Source: Pandoraea aquatica (lineage in GTDB: Bacteria; Pseudomonadota; Gammaproteobacteria; Burkholderiales; Burkholderiaceae). From it: 64,000 bases of DNA. Positions 10,373-18,372 of this stretch are shown here, one piece after another; within the stretch, counting starts at the first letter, position 1; each line of letters starts with the position of its first letter. The notes below the pieces were generated by a model, which was not told the origin of the DNA, searched no databases, and saw nothing but the letters and a program-made list of their open reading frames with translations. The stretch is from contig NZ_CABPSN010000001.1 in the NCBI RefSeq assembly GCF_902459565.1, forward strand, positions 620,001 through 684,000. Reading direction: 5' to 3'. A program made the translations under genes and the position numbers.

Positions 10373-13300
10373 TCACGCGTCGCTGGCGATGGCGTGCCCT
10401 TGCGAGCGCAGCCAGTCGTTCCAGGCCGTATCGAGCGCATCGAAAGCGGCCTCCATCTGTCCGACCGACGCCTGCGGCGCTAGATGCTCGACCTGTGCGG
10501 CCAGCGATGCCAGCGAACTCAGACCAAACGCCATGAAGCCGCCACGCAGCCGGTGCGCCGAGTGGCGGAGTGTCTCGCGCGAGGACTCGGCGAGCGCCGC
10601 CCGGCAATTCGCGATGTCCTGATCGGCGATCTTGACGAAGGTGTCGAGCATTTCCGACAAGGGCAAGCGCCAGTCCTTGGAAGACGCCGCCTCAGGGGCA
10701 GGCTTGGGCGCGTTCTCGATCAGTCGCGACGACGCCGGCAACGGTGCGATCTCCACGCAAAGCGACGGATAGCGCGAACGAACCAGTTCGATGACGCGTA
10801 GTAACGAACGGGCGTCCACGGGTTTGTAGACGACCGCATCGTAAGGCGATTTCGCCTCGCGATCGTTGCGCAGCGTGACGTCTGCGGTGGCCACCACCAC
10901 CGGCACATGCGGAGCGCGTGCCTTGATCTCCGTCGCCAGCGCATGCCCGGAAATGTGGGGCATGTTGGCGTCGGTGATGACCAGCATGTGCGATTCGGCG
11001 TCGAACGCGTCGAGTGCTTCGCGCGGGTCGTGGTAGCAATCCACCATCGCGCCGAGCCCTTCCAGTTGACGTGACAGCAACATGCCGCTGATCGGATGAT
11101 CGTCTGCGACCAGCACGTACCAACCGGCCAGCGGCCTTACGCGCGTCTGCGCGCTTGCCGTGCCCGGTACCGGCAGGTCACCGCCGCTCGACAAGCCCGG
11201 ACGCGGCGTCGAGCCCAGCGCCTCCCAAAGTTCGGCTTGTTGCAGCAGTGCAATGTCGCGCGGCCATGTCGGCGTGCTTCCGGCCGGACGATCCACTGGC
11301 GTCGCGCGCAGCAAGTAGACTTCCGCGCCCGCCATGCCCCGCACCGGCCATTCGTCCGCGAACATCAGGAGTCCGGAATCTTCCTCGCGACCGGTCCCCG
11401 TCGACCACGACACGGCGTCGTCATAACGGACAGGGACGAAACCCGCACGACGAATCAACGCTTCGAGGTACCAATGACGACGCGACAATGCGCTCACATA
11501 AGCGAACGTCTCCTGCGAATCCACGACAGGCGGTGCGTCGCTATCGGGTGCCCACGGCAGATGCAGCGTGAAGCGCATGGTCGTACCTTGCCCCTCCTCG
11601 CTGTCGACGGCGAGAACACCGCCGAGCATGCCGACGAACTGATGCGAAATCGCCAGCCCCAGCCCGGTACCATGCTGCATCCCAGGCTCGGTGGTGCTCT
11701 TGCCGAATGGCCGGAACAGATCGGCCAGATCCGCCGCCGCAATCCCCACCCCGCTATCGCCCACCGTAAAGGCCACGTCGCAACCCTGCATGTCCGAGCG
11801 CGTCACCATCGCACTGAACGCTACATGCCCCTTTTCCGTGAACTTGATGGCGTTACCGACGAGGTTGGTCACGACCTGTCCAAGACGCAGCGCGTCCGTA
11901 TGTACCGCACGCGCGAGCAGCGGATCGATCATCCAGTCCAGCGTGAGGCCCTGCAAACGCGCACGGCCCGTGAACGACAGCCCCACCGCCTCAAGCTCCT
12001 TGAGCAGTGAGCAATCGCGCGAATTCAGTTCGAAGCGGCCCACCTGAATGCGCGAATAGTCGAGAAGATCGTTGATGAGATCGAGCAGATTGCGCGTCGA
12101 ACTCTCCATCACGTCGACGTAATAACGGTGATCGTCGCCAAGGTTTTGCGCGCTGAGCAATTCGAGCGACGCCAGCGTGCCATACAGCGGCGTGCGCATT
12201 TCATGGCTGACGGTCGTGAGGAACACGTCCTTCGCGCGATTGGCGCTCTCCGCAGCGAGACGCGCCTTGCGTTGCTCCAGCTCGAAGCGGCGCTGCTCGG
12301 TGACGTCAGACAATGTGCCGATCAGCACCGGTTGCTCACGAAACACCGTATCGACGAAGCTCACCGCGTAATGACGCTCTCCCGCGTCGTCGAGCGCACT
12401 GAGCAGGCGCCGCACGGGTCGCGCCACCACGCCGCTGTGCAACTGACGGTACATCCGCGTCAGCTCGCCGTCGCCGAGATGTCTGAGCAAATCGACTGTG
12501 CCGGCGTAGGCCGGATTGCTCATCACCACGGCCGGCTCGAACGGGTCGATGATCGCCATTCCGACGGGCGCCGTCTCGATAAGGGTCTGGGTGAAGGCAT
12601 CGCGTTCGAGCAACGCCGTCGTACGCTGACGTGCCGGCTCGATGATGCGCTGACGCATATAACGCATGCCCGCATAGACGCCGCCCGCGTACAGCAGCAA
12701 CAGCAACGTCGCGCCGAGCAGCAACGTGGCGTTCTCTCGCAGCAACTGCGCGGGGCGCACGGCGTAACGCACGAACCATGGCGTCGACACCAATCTGCGC
12801 TCGAATACCAGACGCTGGCCGTCGGAGCGCAGCGTCATCTGCGCGCCACCAAAGAGCGGCAGCGTGACCAGCGTACGCAAGTGCCCCAGAGACGACATCG
12901 GAAGGCCGGCGCTCGCGATCACAAGCCCGTCCTCCGAAATCAACTGGAGCGCTTCGCCGGAACGTTCGAGGTTGCGCATGCGCGGCGGCACGATCATGTC
13001 GGGTGACATGCTGGTGCCGACATAAAGCACAAGATGACCGTTGAGATCGCGGATCGGCACGAAACTCGAAACCGTCTTCAGATGCGTGACGGGATGCTTG
13101 TAGTTGTACGTCCAGAACGGACCTTCACTGTTGCCCCGCACACGCGCGTGATAGCGCTCGACCTTGTTGATTTCCGCGAGCATTGCCTGCGTGTCGCGCG
13201 CGAGATCGGCCGGACTGAAAGCCTCCCGGCCAACGGCGGGACGATACGTGGCAAACGCGCCGTCCGCTGAAATGATGAAGGTTTCGTCCTGCGCGTCGAG

Positions 13301-13762
13301 CGGGCTCCAGAAGTTGGCATCGAGCACCATGAGCCGCAGCGTGAGCCGCGCGAGCAACGCGGCACGCTCCTGCGTGATGTCCGCGAGTTTGACGATTTCG
13401 AATTCGCTGTCCCAGCCCACCCCGCTGATGCGTCGCGCGGTGCCCACCGGCATGGAGACGAGCGGCTTGAGAATGCGATCAGTCAGCGCCTGCGTGGCAC
13501 CGCCGGGACGCACGGTACTTGCCTGGGTGGCCTGCGCCATCGCGCGGGCCTGTTCGTTGAAGATTTCGAGATCCCGGATTTCTCGCCCGACAGCCGCAAA
13601 GAACGACTCCGTCTTTTGTCCGCTTTGCCAGAGTGTGCCGAACAGCGCATAGGAGACCGCTGCGACCCACACCGACAAACCGAACAGCAGCGCCAGCAGG
13701 CCACCAATGCGAAGCAGGCGACCGGCGATCGCGATGTCGCGCGTCATCGTTCTGGCAGGCAT
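10373..13762 (-). CDS. RcsC-like hybrid sensor histidine kinase with fused Hpt domain
   Basis: Inner-membrane sensor of about 1129 residues. Order: TM1 (~8-35), periplasmic sensor (~40-345), TM2 (~350-370), a PAS-like segment (TAPVGMAIIDPFE, ~400-490), HisKA with SHEMRTPLYG (phospho-His near 519), HATPase (NLVGNAIKFTEKGHV near 635; DSGVGIA; GTGLGLAIS), a linker resembling the RcsC ABL region, a receiver (LVADDHPISG, TDANMPHISG with phospho-Asp near 930, conserved Lys in VVYKPVD), and a C-terminal Hpt (SAHRLRGGFMAFG, His near 1069). The block after TM2 and the SHEMRTPLYG wording resemble enterobacterial RcsC, but there the Hpt lies on RcsD. It follows the RcsB-like gene by 29 bases on the same strand, so they form an operon. 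The ATG at 13762 has GGAG 3 bases upstream; TTG at 13771 and ATG at 13747 are alternatives. Confidence 0.88.
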   Translation of the reverse strand: MPARTMTRDIAIAGRLLRIGGLLALLFGLSVWVAAVSYALFGTLWQSGQKTESFFAAVGREIRDLEIFNEQARAMAQATQASTVRPGGATQALTDRILKPLVSMPVGTARRISGVGWDSEFEIVKLADITQERAALLARLTLRLMVLDANFWSPLDAQDETFIISADGAFATYRPAVGREAFSPADLARDTQAMLAEINKVERYHARVRGNSEGPFWTYNYKHPVTHLKTVSSFVPIRDLNGHLVLYVGTSMSPDMIVPPRMRNLERSGEALQLISEDGLVIASAGLPMSSLGHLRTLVTLPLFGGAQMTLRSDGQRLVFERRLVSTPWFVRYAVRPAQLLRENATLLLGATLLLLLYAGGVYAGMRYMRQRIIEPARQRTTALLERDAFTQTLIETAPVGMAIIDPFEPAVVMSNPAYAGTVDLLRHLGDGELTRMYRQLHSGVVARPVRRLLSALDDAGERHYAVSFVDTVFREQPVLIGTLSDVTEQRRFELEQRKARLAAESANRAKDVFLTTVSHEMRTPLYGTLASLELLSAQNLGDDHRYYVDVMESSTRNLLDLINDLLDYSRIQVGRFELNSRDCSLLKELEAVGLSFTGRARLQGLTLDWMIDPLLARAVHTDALRLGQVVTNLVGNAIKFTEKGHVAFSAMVTRSDMQGCDVAFTVGDSGVGIAAADLADLFRPFGKSTTEPGMQHGTGLGLAISHQFVGMLGGVLAVDSEEGQGTTMRFTLHLPWAPDSDAPPVVDSQETFAYVSALSRRHWYLEALIRRAGFVPVRYDDAVSWSTGTGREEDSGLLMFADEWPVRGMAGAEVYLLRATPVDRPAGSTPTWPRDIALLQQAELWEALGSTPRPGLSSGGDLPVPGTASAQTRVRPLAGWYVLVADDHPISGMLLSRQLEGLGAMVDCYHDPREALDAFDAESHMLVITDANMPHISGHALATEIKARAPHVPVVVATADVTLRNDREAKSPYDAVVYKPVDARSLLRVIELVRSRYPSLCVEIAPLPASSRLIENAPKPAPEAASSKDWRLPLSEMLDTFVKIADQDIANCRAALAESSRETLRHSAHRLRGGFMAFGLSSLASLAAQVEHLAPQASVGQMEAAFDALDTAWNDWLRSQGHAIASDA

Positions 13763-13791
13763 AGACTCCAACGTCTGTGGTCGGGGCGGAC

Positions 13792-14466
13792 TCAGGCGGC
13801 ACTCGGCGCTTCGGCGTCGCCGTCACGCGAAAACTGAACCGGGCTCGACACATGCAGCTTGAACAACTCCATGTCGGTGCGGCAACCCAACTTGCACATG
13901 GCCATGCGCTTCTGGTTGTTGATCGTCTTGGCCGAACGCTTGAGCGCGCCCGCGATCTGCGACACGTTCTGACCATCCAGATACATGCGCAGCACTTCCA
14001 TCTCCTTGGGCGAGAGCGGGCGTCGTGCCGTCGGCTTGCGGCGCATCTGCTCTTCCAGAATCTGCTCGGCACGCCCGCCGCGATAACTCATGCCGCGACG
14101 GCAGCGCTCCACGCACACGGTGATTTCACGCAGATCGTCGGACTTGGTCATCACACCCAACACCCCACAGCTGTCGAGCGCGTGAATGATGGCCGGCTGT
14201 TCGATCGACGTGAACACGATGATCTTGACGTCCGGATACTTGCGGCGCACGCGGTTGATCATGACGAGGCCATCGCCGAATGCGCCACCGGGCATGCAGT
14301 AATCGGTAATGAGGACGTCGACCGAATTCGTTTCGAGCGCCTTGAACAACTCGGTCGAATTCGAGACAGGAGGCAGCACGTGAAAACCCGGGTCCGGGGA
14401 CAACATTTCACGTAGTGTGGAGGCGACGATCGGATGATCGTCCGCAATCAGAATCTTTACCATCAT
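13792..14466 (-). CDS. RcsB-like response regulator (LuxR/NarL class)
   Basis: 224 residues: receiver domain (1-~125) with acidic pair DD, phospho-Asp at about 55 in VDVLITDYCMPGG, and signalling Thr and Lys (FTSIEQ, MTKSDD), then a LuxR-type helix-turn-helix (~150-215; LSPKEMEVLRMYLDGQNVSQ and AKTINNQKRMAMCKLG). The phrases IADDHPIV, DVLITDYCMPG, YGDG-like FGDGLVMI and KTINNQKRMAM parallel RcsB more closely than NarL or BvgA. AAGGA lies 8 bases before the ATG at 14466. It is encoded just upstream of its presumed kinase. Predicted output: transcription control of envelope or capsule-type targets, by analogy only. Confidence 0.87.
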   Translation of the reverse strand: MMVKILIADDHPIVASTLREMLSPDPGFHVLPPVSNSTELFKALETNSVDVLITDYCMPGGAFGDGLVMINRVRRKYPDVKIIVFTSIEQPAIIHALDSCGVLGVMTKSDDLREITVCVERCRRGMSYRGGRAEQILEEQMRRKPTARRPLSPKEMEVLRMYLDGQNVSQIAGALKRSAKTINNQKRMAMCKLGCRTDMELFKLHVSSPVQFSRDGDAEAPSAA

Positions 14467-14670
14467 CTGCTGGATCCTTTTAAAAGAAGTCAGCCGTGGG
14501 CGCGCGCGATCCCTCGCCGTGTCTTCGCGTCATGGCTTCCCAAAAGAGGAATGTGCGTCTTGCCGACGCACGCGTTGGTCACGAAGGCGTGACCGCATTG
14601 CTGCTGGGCGACGAGCGGGGGCGACAGTCCGGCGCGCGGGCCACACATGGCCCCTCGCCCGCTGCCTGCC

Positions 14671-15180
14671 TTATCCGGCACGCTCGACACTCCCGCCGAC
14701 GACCGCACCCGGTCCATCGACGGTGGTCCACGCCGAGCACGTCTTGTGCCCTGTCAACTGGGTTGTGCCCGTGCCGATGACCGGCTTGACACAGTAACGA
14801 ATGCGAACGCCGCGCAAACCTGCCGAGGGCATCATCTCGCGCGCCCGTCCGACAACGCGAATGCGTGTCGGTCCGGCGGCCGCTTCCCACAGATGCACGC
14901 TATCGGTCTCAGGCCAATCCGCCATCCAACGGTACGAACCGCTCACGACAGTGCCCACCCTCGGCGTATCGCTCAGCTTCACCGCTGCCGCCACCGGACG
15001 CATCCGCGTTTCGACCTCTCGCGATGACGCAACCGGAGGCTCCACCCGCGCCAGCGAAGCCCCATCGCTTTCCGATTCCAGCGTGGGGCCCGTCATGTTC
15101 GCTGTCGACGCTTTGTATTCGCTACATCCCGCAAGCAGCGCCATCGCCAGCGCGCTGCCCAAGCTTATAAGTGTCGTCAT
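14671..15180 (-). CDS. Small predicted lipoprotein next to the Rcs-like pair
   Basis: 169 residues from MTTLISLGSALAMALLAGC. The N-terminus is a lipoprotein signal with lipobox LAGC, so Cys19 would be lipidated. The mature part starts with a polar ~60-residue stretch, then a compact region with SGSYRWMADWPETDSVHLW and two cysteines near the end (RIRYCVKPV, GHKTCSAW) that could form a disulphide. No family recognised. An in-frame ATG five codons upstream (15195) is possible; neither start has a strong ribosome site. It is on the same strand as, and upstream of, the RcsB-like gene (204-base gap), and its own upstream region holds the TAGGA/TCCTA array. Confidence 0.75.
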   Translation of the reverse strand: MTTLISLGSALAMALLAGCSEYKASTANMTGPTLESESDGASLARVEPPVASSREVETRMRPVAAAVKLSDTPRVGTVVSGSYRWMADWPETDSVHLWEAAAGPTRIRVVGRAREMMPSAGLRGVRIRYCVKPVIGTGTTQLTGHKTCSAWTTVDGPGAVVGGSVERAG

Positions 15181-15765
15181 GGCGCGCCATCCCATCGCCG
15201 GTGTAGCACCTGGGCGAGAGCATTGGCTGGGCAGGGAAGCGTCAACGTGGTTGGTGTCATCGGTCCATTACCAATCGTCTCGCCGCGTGACAATGAAACG
15301 TTACGCGTCGTTTTTACGACCAGCGGAAATATAGGATAAATCTACAAAATCCTACCGTTTTGGATCTCTTTATAGGAAACATCCTAGTCCAAATTAGGAG
15401 GAATACCGTTCGCACCTTACACAGCCCGCGCATCGCCATCGAATTCAATGCGGAAATAACTCAGATGACGTAGCGCGGACGCTCAGGCAACGTTCCAATT
15501 GACACGCATGTGACGAAAAGATTCATTTGAAAGATGCCAATCGTGTCAGCCACAGGCCGCACGAGGCGTGGTACGTGAGTGCCGAAATGGCAAAAAATCA
15601 CTCGAAAGACGTTGCGACTTTCGAAATACTTTTCACCTTTTGGATGTGAGACGTAAAGCGCGTCAACGCTATTGATGACGTCATCGATTAAACGCCATTA
15701 AAGCGGGAGATAAGCCGGAGGAAATCCATAAGCGCAGATACTTCTGCGACTTTGAATAAATGGAT
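15181..15765. other. Long AT-richer intergenic region with several inverted repeats
   Basis: About 585 bases without a credible gene, upstream of the lipoprotein gene. It is visibly less GC-rich than its surroundings. Besides the TAGGA/TCCTA array (15332-15399) it holds TCGAAAG (15602-15608) pairing with CTTTCGA (15618-15624) around 9 bases, and a 12-base perfect palindrome GATGACGTCATC at 15674-15685. These could be operators or parts of a non-coding transcript; I cannot tell which. Confidence 0.6.
15332..15399. promoter_or_regulatory. Array of TAGGA/TCCTA half sites including an RcsB-box-like 14-mer
   Basis: Five pentamers occur in 68 bases: TAGGA at 15332, TCCTA at 15350, TAGGA at 15373, TCCTA at 15382 and TAGGA at 15395. 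The middle pair forms TAGGAAACATCCTA (15373-15386), matching the enterobacterial RcsAB-box consensus TAAGAATATTCCTA at 10 of 14 positions, including both ends. The outer pair TAGGAT/ATCCTA (15332-15354) is a 6-bp perfect inverted repeat. The array lies 150-220 bases upstream of the lipoprotein start and 0.9 kb from the RcsB-like gene. Binding by that regulator is inferred. Confidence 0.55.
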
Positions 15766-16608
15766 TCAAACGCCAAGGGCTTTGGCGAACATGCCGAATG
15801 CTACGACGGCCATCAACGCGGAGAAGATCTGCTGAAGCCGTGACGCGGCCAGACGCGGCGCGAGGGCGCGCCCCAGCACCATACCCACCACTGCGCCCAC
15901 GACGAACGTCCATCCCTGCGTTCCCGGATGCATGCCATGCCACCACGCATTGGCGACGGTGCCCGCAGAAATCAGGGCGATGACAAAGAGTGACGTCGCC
16001 ACGACGCCATGCACCGAAATGTCCGTGAAGCGCCGCAACGCGGGCACGATCACAAAACCGCCCCCAACGCCGAGCAACCCCGACGCAAAGCCCGACACCG
16101 CACCGATGACACCCAGCGTACTTGCCACTTGCCGCGTCCAGTGCAAACGTCCCGTCGAGGGATCCATCCGGCACGGCGGCAACGGTGCACACGCACCCGC
16201 AGCGCCACCCGCGCCCGCACTCCCCGTCCCGCCTCGAGACGCCCGGTACATGCGTGCAGCCACGACCAGCATCGCCATGGCGAACAGCCCGACGAGCCAC
16301 CGCTCCGGCAGCCGATGCGCCATCCACGAGCCCAGCGGCGCGAGACAAACACCGATGCCTGCCATCAACATCGCCGCACGATAGCGAACGATACCGGCCC
16401 GCAAACCTTGCGCACTGCCCACGGCGGCACTCGCACCGACCGCGAGTAACGCGACGGGCCCCGCCTGCGGCACGCCCCAACCAAGCCCGAACACCAGCGC
16501 CGGCACCGCAAAGATGCCTCCACCCGCGCCCGTCAAACCCAACACCAGTCCGACCGCTGCACCGAGCAGGGCGGCCGTGGGCGAAGCACTCGAAAGGTCG
16601 GGGAACAT
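15766..16608 (-). CDS. TSUP (TauE/SafE) family anion permease
   Basis: Inner-membrane protein of the sulfite/organosulfonate exporter family, 280 residues, about eight hydrophobic segments in two similar halves. The family's repeated glycine motif is seen in each half: GLVLGLTGAGGGIFAVPAL near residue 20 and SGFASGLLGVGGGFVIVPAL near residue 165. The start MFPDLSSASP at 16608 puts the first membrane span near the N-terminus as usual; an upstream start at 16653 would add 15 odd residues. Substrate unknown (sulfite, taurine derivatives or similar). No linked sulfur gene helps. Confidence 0.88.
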   Translation of the reverse strand: MFPDLSSASPTAALLGAAVGLVLGLTGAGGGIFAVPALVFGLGWGVPQAGPVALLAVGASAAVGSAQGLRAGIVRYRAAMLMAGIGVCLAPLGSWMAHRLPERWLVGLFAMAMLVVAARMYRASRGGTGSAGAGGAAGACAPLPPCRMDPSTGRLHWTRQVASTLGVIGAVSGFASGLLGVGGGFVIVPALRRFTDISVHGVVATSLFVIALISAGTVANAWWHGMHPGTQGWTFVVGAVVGMVLGRALAPRLAASRLQQIFSALMAVVAFGMFAKALGV

Positions 16609-16768
16609 GGGCGATATCCAGCAGAAAGCGACCTGACACCGAAGCCAAATCACTATTTTTCATAAGCTTATGACGCTGAATTATATAGAAACGTCAGACG
16701 GCAGAAAAGAAAAGCGGCGCTACCTGAGCGCCGCCGTGTCTGAAAATGCGGGGAACGACAAAAAATGC

Positions 16769-18124
16769 CTACGACGAGGATGTCCGAACAGTGACGTCGA
16801 CCGGGCGCTCGCCGGTATCGCGTTCTGCATCGAGCCCTGCGTCGAGTTCCGCGATGATGTCCCCGGTGTGCGCGCCCGGTGCGGGCGGATCGAGACGCGT
16901 GACGGGGCTTTGTCCGTTAAGACGCACCGGAGATACGATCGTGTGGGTCGTCTCGCCGCTGGGCAGCACCATCGGACGCACCCAGCCCATATGGGCCACT
17001 TGCGGATCGGCCAGCACGCGGGAATAGGTGCTGATTTCCGTGCACGGGACACCGACGGCCACCAGCCGGGCGAGCCAGACATCGCGGTCATCCAGCACGA
17101 ATACGGCTTCGAGCACATCGCGCAATGCCGCCTGATGGCGCGCCCGCTCCCGCGCACTGCTAAAGCGTGAGTCGTCGAGCAGATCCACCCGATGCACGAG
17201 GGCGCAAATCGCCTCCCAATGCGTCTGGGCATCCAGATCCATGCCGAAGTAACCATCGCGCGCCCGGAAGGTCGGCCAAGGGGCCGACGGGCCGCCAAAA
17301 CGCTCGCCCTCACCGGGCAGCGGCGCGGCCAGCGGCGACACCTTGCCATGGCCCGATGCATCGGCCAGCGCCCGGCGCTGACGCGCCACGGCCGACATCT
17401 CGGCGTCGGTCGGCATCGTGTCACCCGCCGCCGATCCGGCGATGGTGGCCATGGCGGCCGCCGGCACAAGGCCGGCGCGATGGGCCGCCTCGGCCCCGGC
17501 ATCGCCCGCGCGCAACGCGGCAATCGCCAGCGTCGCACCGAGCATCGGCACGTCGATGTGCACCCCTGTGCCCTGCTGCTTCGCCGCGACGAGCGCCGCA
17601 GAGACGGAAAACGCGGCGTACAGCCCCGCGGCCAGATCGGCAATGGGCAGATCGCGTGGCGGCTCGGCACCGCTTGGCGCCACCCCCAGCATGCCCCGGA
17701 GCGCCTCAAGCGCGGGCACCCCCGACTGCGGCGTGGAGCGCGGACCATCCTGCCCAAAGGCGGAAATGGAAACGTAGACGAGATGCGGTTGCACGGCCGA
17801 CAGGGCGTCGTAGCCGAGCCCGGCGCGCGCCAACGTGCCCGGCGGCAGGCACTCGATCACGACGTCCGCCCCGCGCACCAGCGTGTGAGCGAGGCTACGG
17901 CCTTCGAGCGTCAGCAGATCCAGCGCGACGGAGCGTTTGTTGCGACGCAACCCGACCTGCGCCGATTCGCTGATCGTGCTTTGGTGTTCGTTGGAAATAT
18001 CGTCGACCGGATCGTCGACCATGATGACGTCCGCGCCCATGTCGGCAAGCAGCATGCCGCAATAGGCACCCGCCGCGCCACGACAGAACTCAATGACGCG
18101 GATCCCCGTAAGTGGTGCATTCAA
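16769..18124 (-). CDS. Family III CoA transferase (CaiB/BaiF)
   Basis: 451 residues. The N-terminal Rossmann region starts GIRVIEFCRGAAGAYCGMLLADMGADVI, the standard CaiB/BaiF opening, followed by NKRSVALDL and LVRGADVVIECLPPGTL. The catalytic Asp is expected in LPIADLAAGLYA (near residue 195), aligned with the nucleophile of formyl-CoA transferase. The C-terminal region DGYFGMDLDAQTHWEAICAL is typical of this family and of alpha-methylacyl-CoA racemases. The acyl acceptor is not predictable. AGGGG lies 11 bases before the start. No acyl-CoA dehydrogenase or ligase neighbours it, so it stands alone. Confidence 0.88.
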   Translation of the reverse strand: MNAPLTGIRVIEFCRGAAGAYCGMLLADMGADVIMVDDPVDDISNEHQSTISESAQVGLRRNKRSVALDLLTLEGRSLAHTLVRGADVVIECLPPGTLARAGLGYDALSAVQPHLVYVSISAFGQDGPRSTPQSGVPALEALRGMLGVAPSGAEPPRDLPIADLAAGLYAAFSVSAALVAAKQQGTGVHIDVPMLGATLAIAALRAGDAGAEAAHRAGLVPAAAMATIAGSAAGDTMPTDAEMSAVARQRRALADASGHGKVSPLAAPLPGEGERFGGPSAPWPTFRARDGYFGMDLDAQTHWEAICALVHRVDLLDDSRFSSARERARHQAALRDVLEAVFVLDDRDVWLARLVAVGVPCTEISTYSRVLADPQVAHMGWVRPMVLPSGETTHTIVSPVRLNGQSPVTRLDPPAPGAHTGDIIAELDAGLDAERDTGERPVDVTVRTSSS

Positions 18125-18260
18125 TATCTGACCCCTATTTGCTTGCCTGGCGGTTTGTTGTTGTTCTCAACCCTTGGCAGCCGTCTGACGCGGCATTGAG
18201 CGCATTCTAGAACAGTTATTCAACGCCGGTCACTGCGAAAAAATGGAGGTCGCACCACAC

Positions 18261-18291
18261 GTTGCCACCGGGCAACAACCCGGGTGGCAAC
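18261..18291 (-). terminator. Strong hairpin downstream of corA
   Basis: GTTGCCACC (18261-18269) pairs with GGTGGCAAC (18283-18291), extended inward by GGG/CCC with one bulged G around CAACAA. Read on the minus strand it lies about 80 bases after the corA stop; a run of six T follows only after some 16 further bases, so termination efficiency is uncertain. Confidence 0.5.
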
Positions 18292-18372
18292 GCCCGCCGG
18301 GACACGCGCCTGACACAGACAGCGCGCCCGAGCCCTCATCCGTTTTTCATCCTCTTTGGCCCGCGAAGGCCG

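Noticed and set aside
10692-11123. Alternate frames inside the RcsC-like kinase gene
   Set aside because: Out of frame with the receiver and Hpt motifs; no independent start signals.
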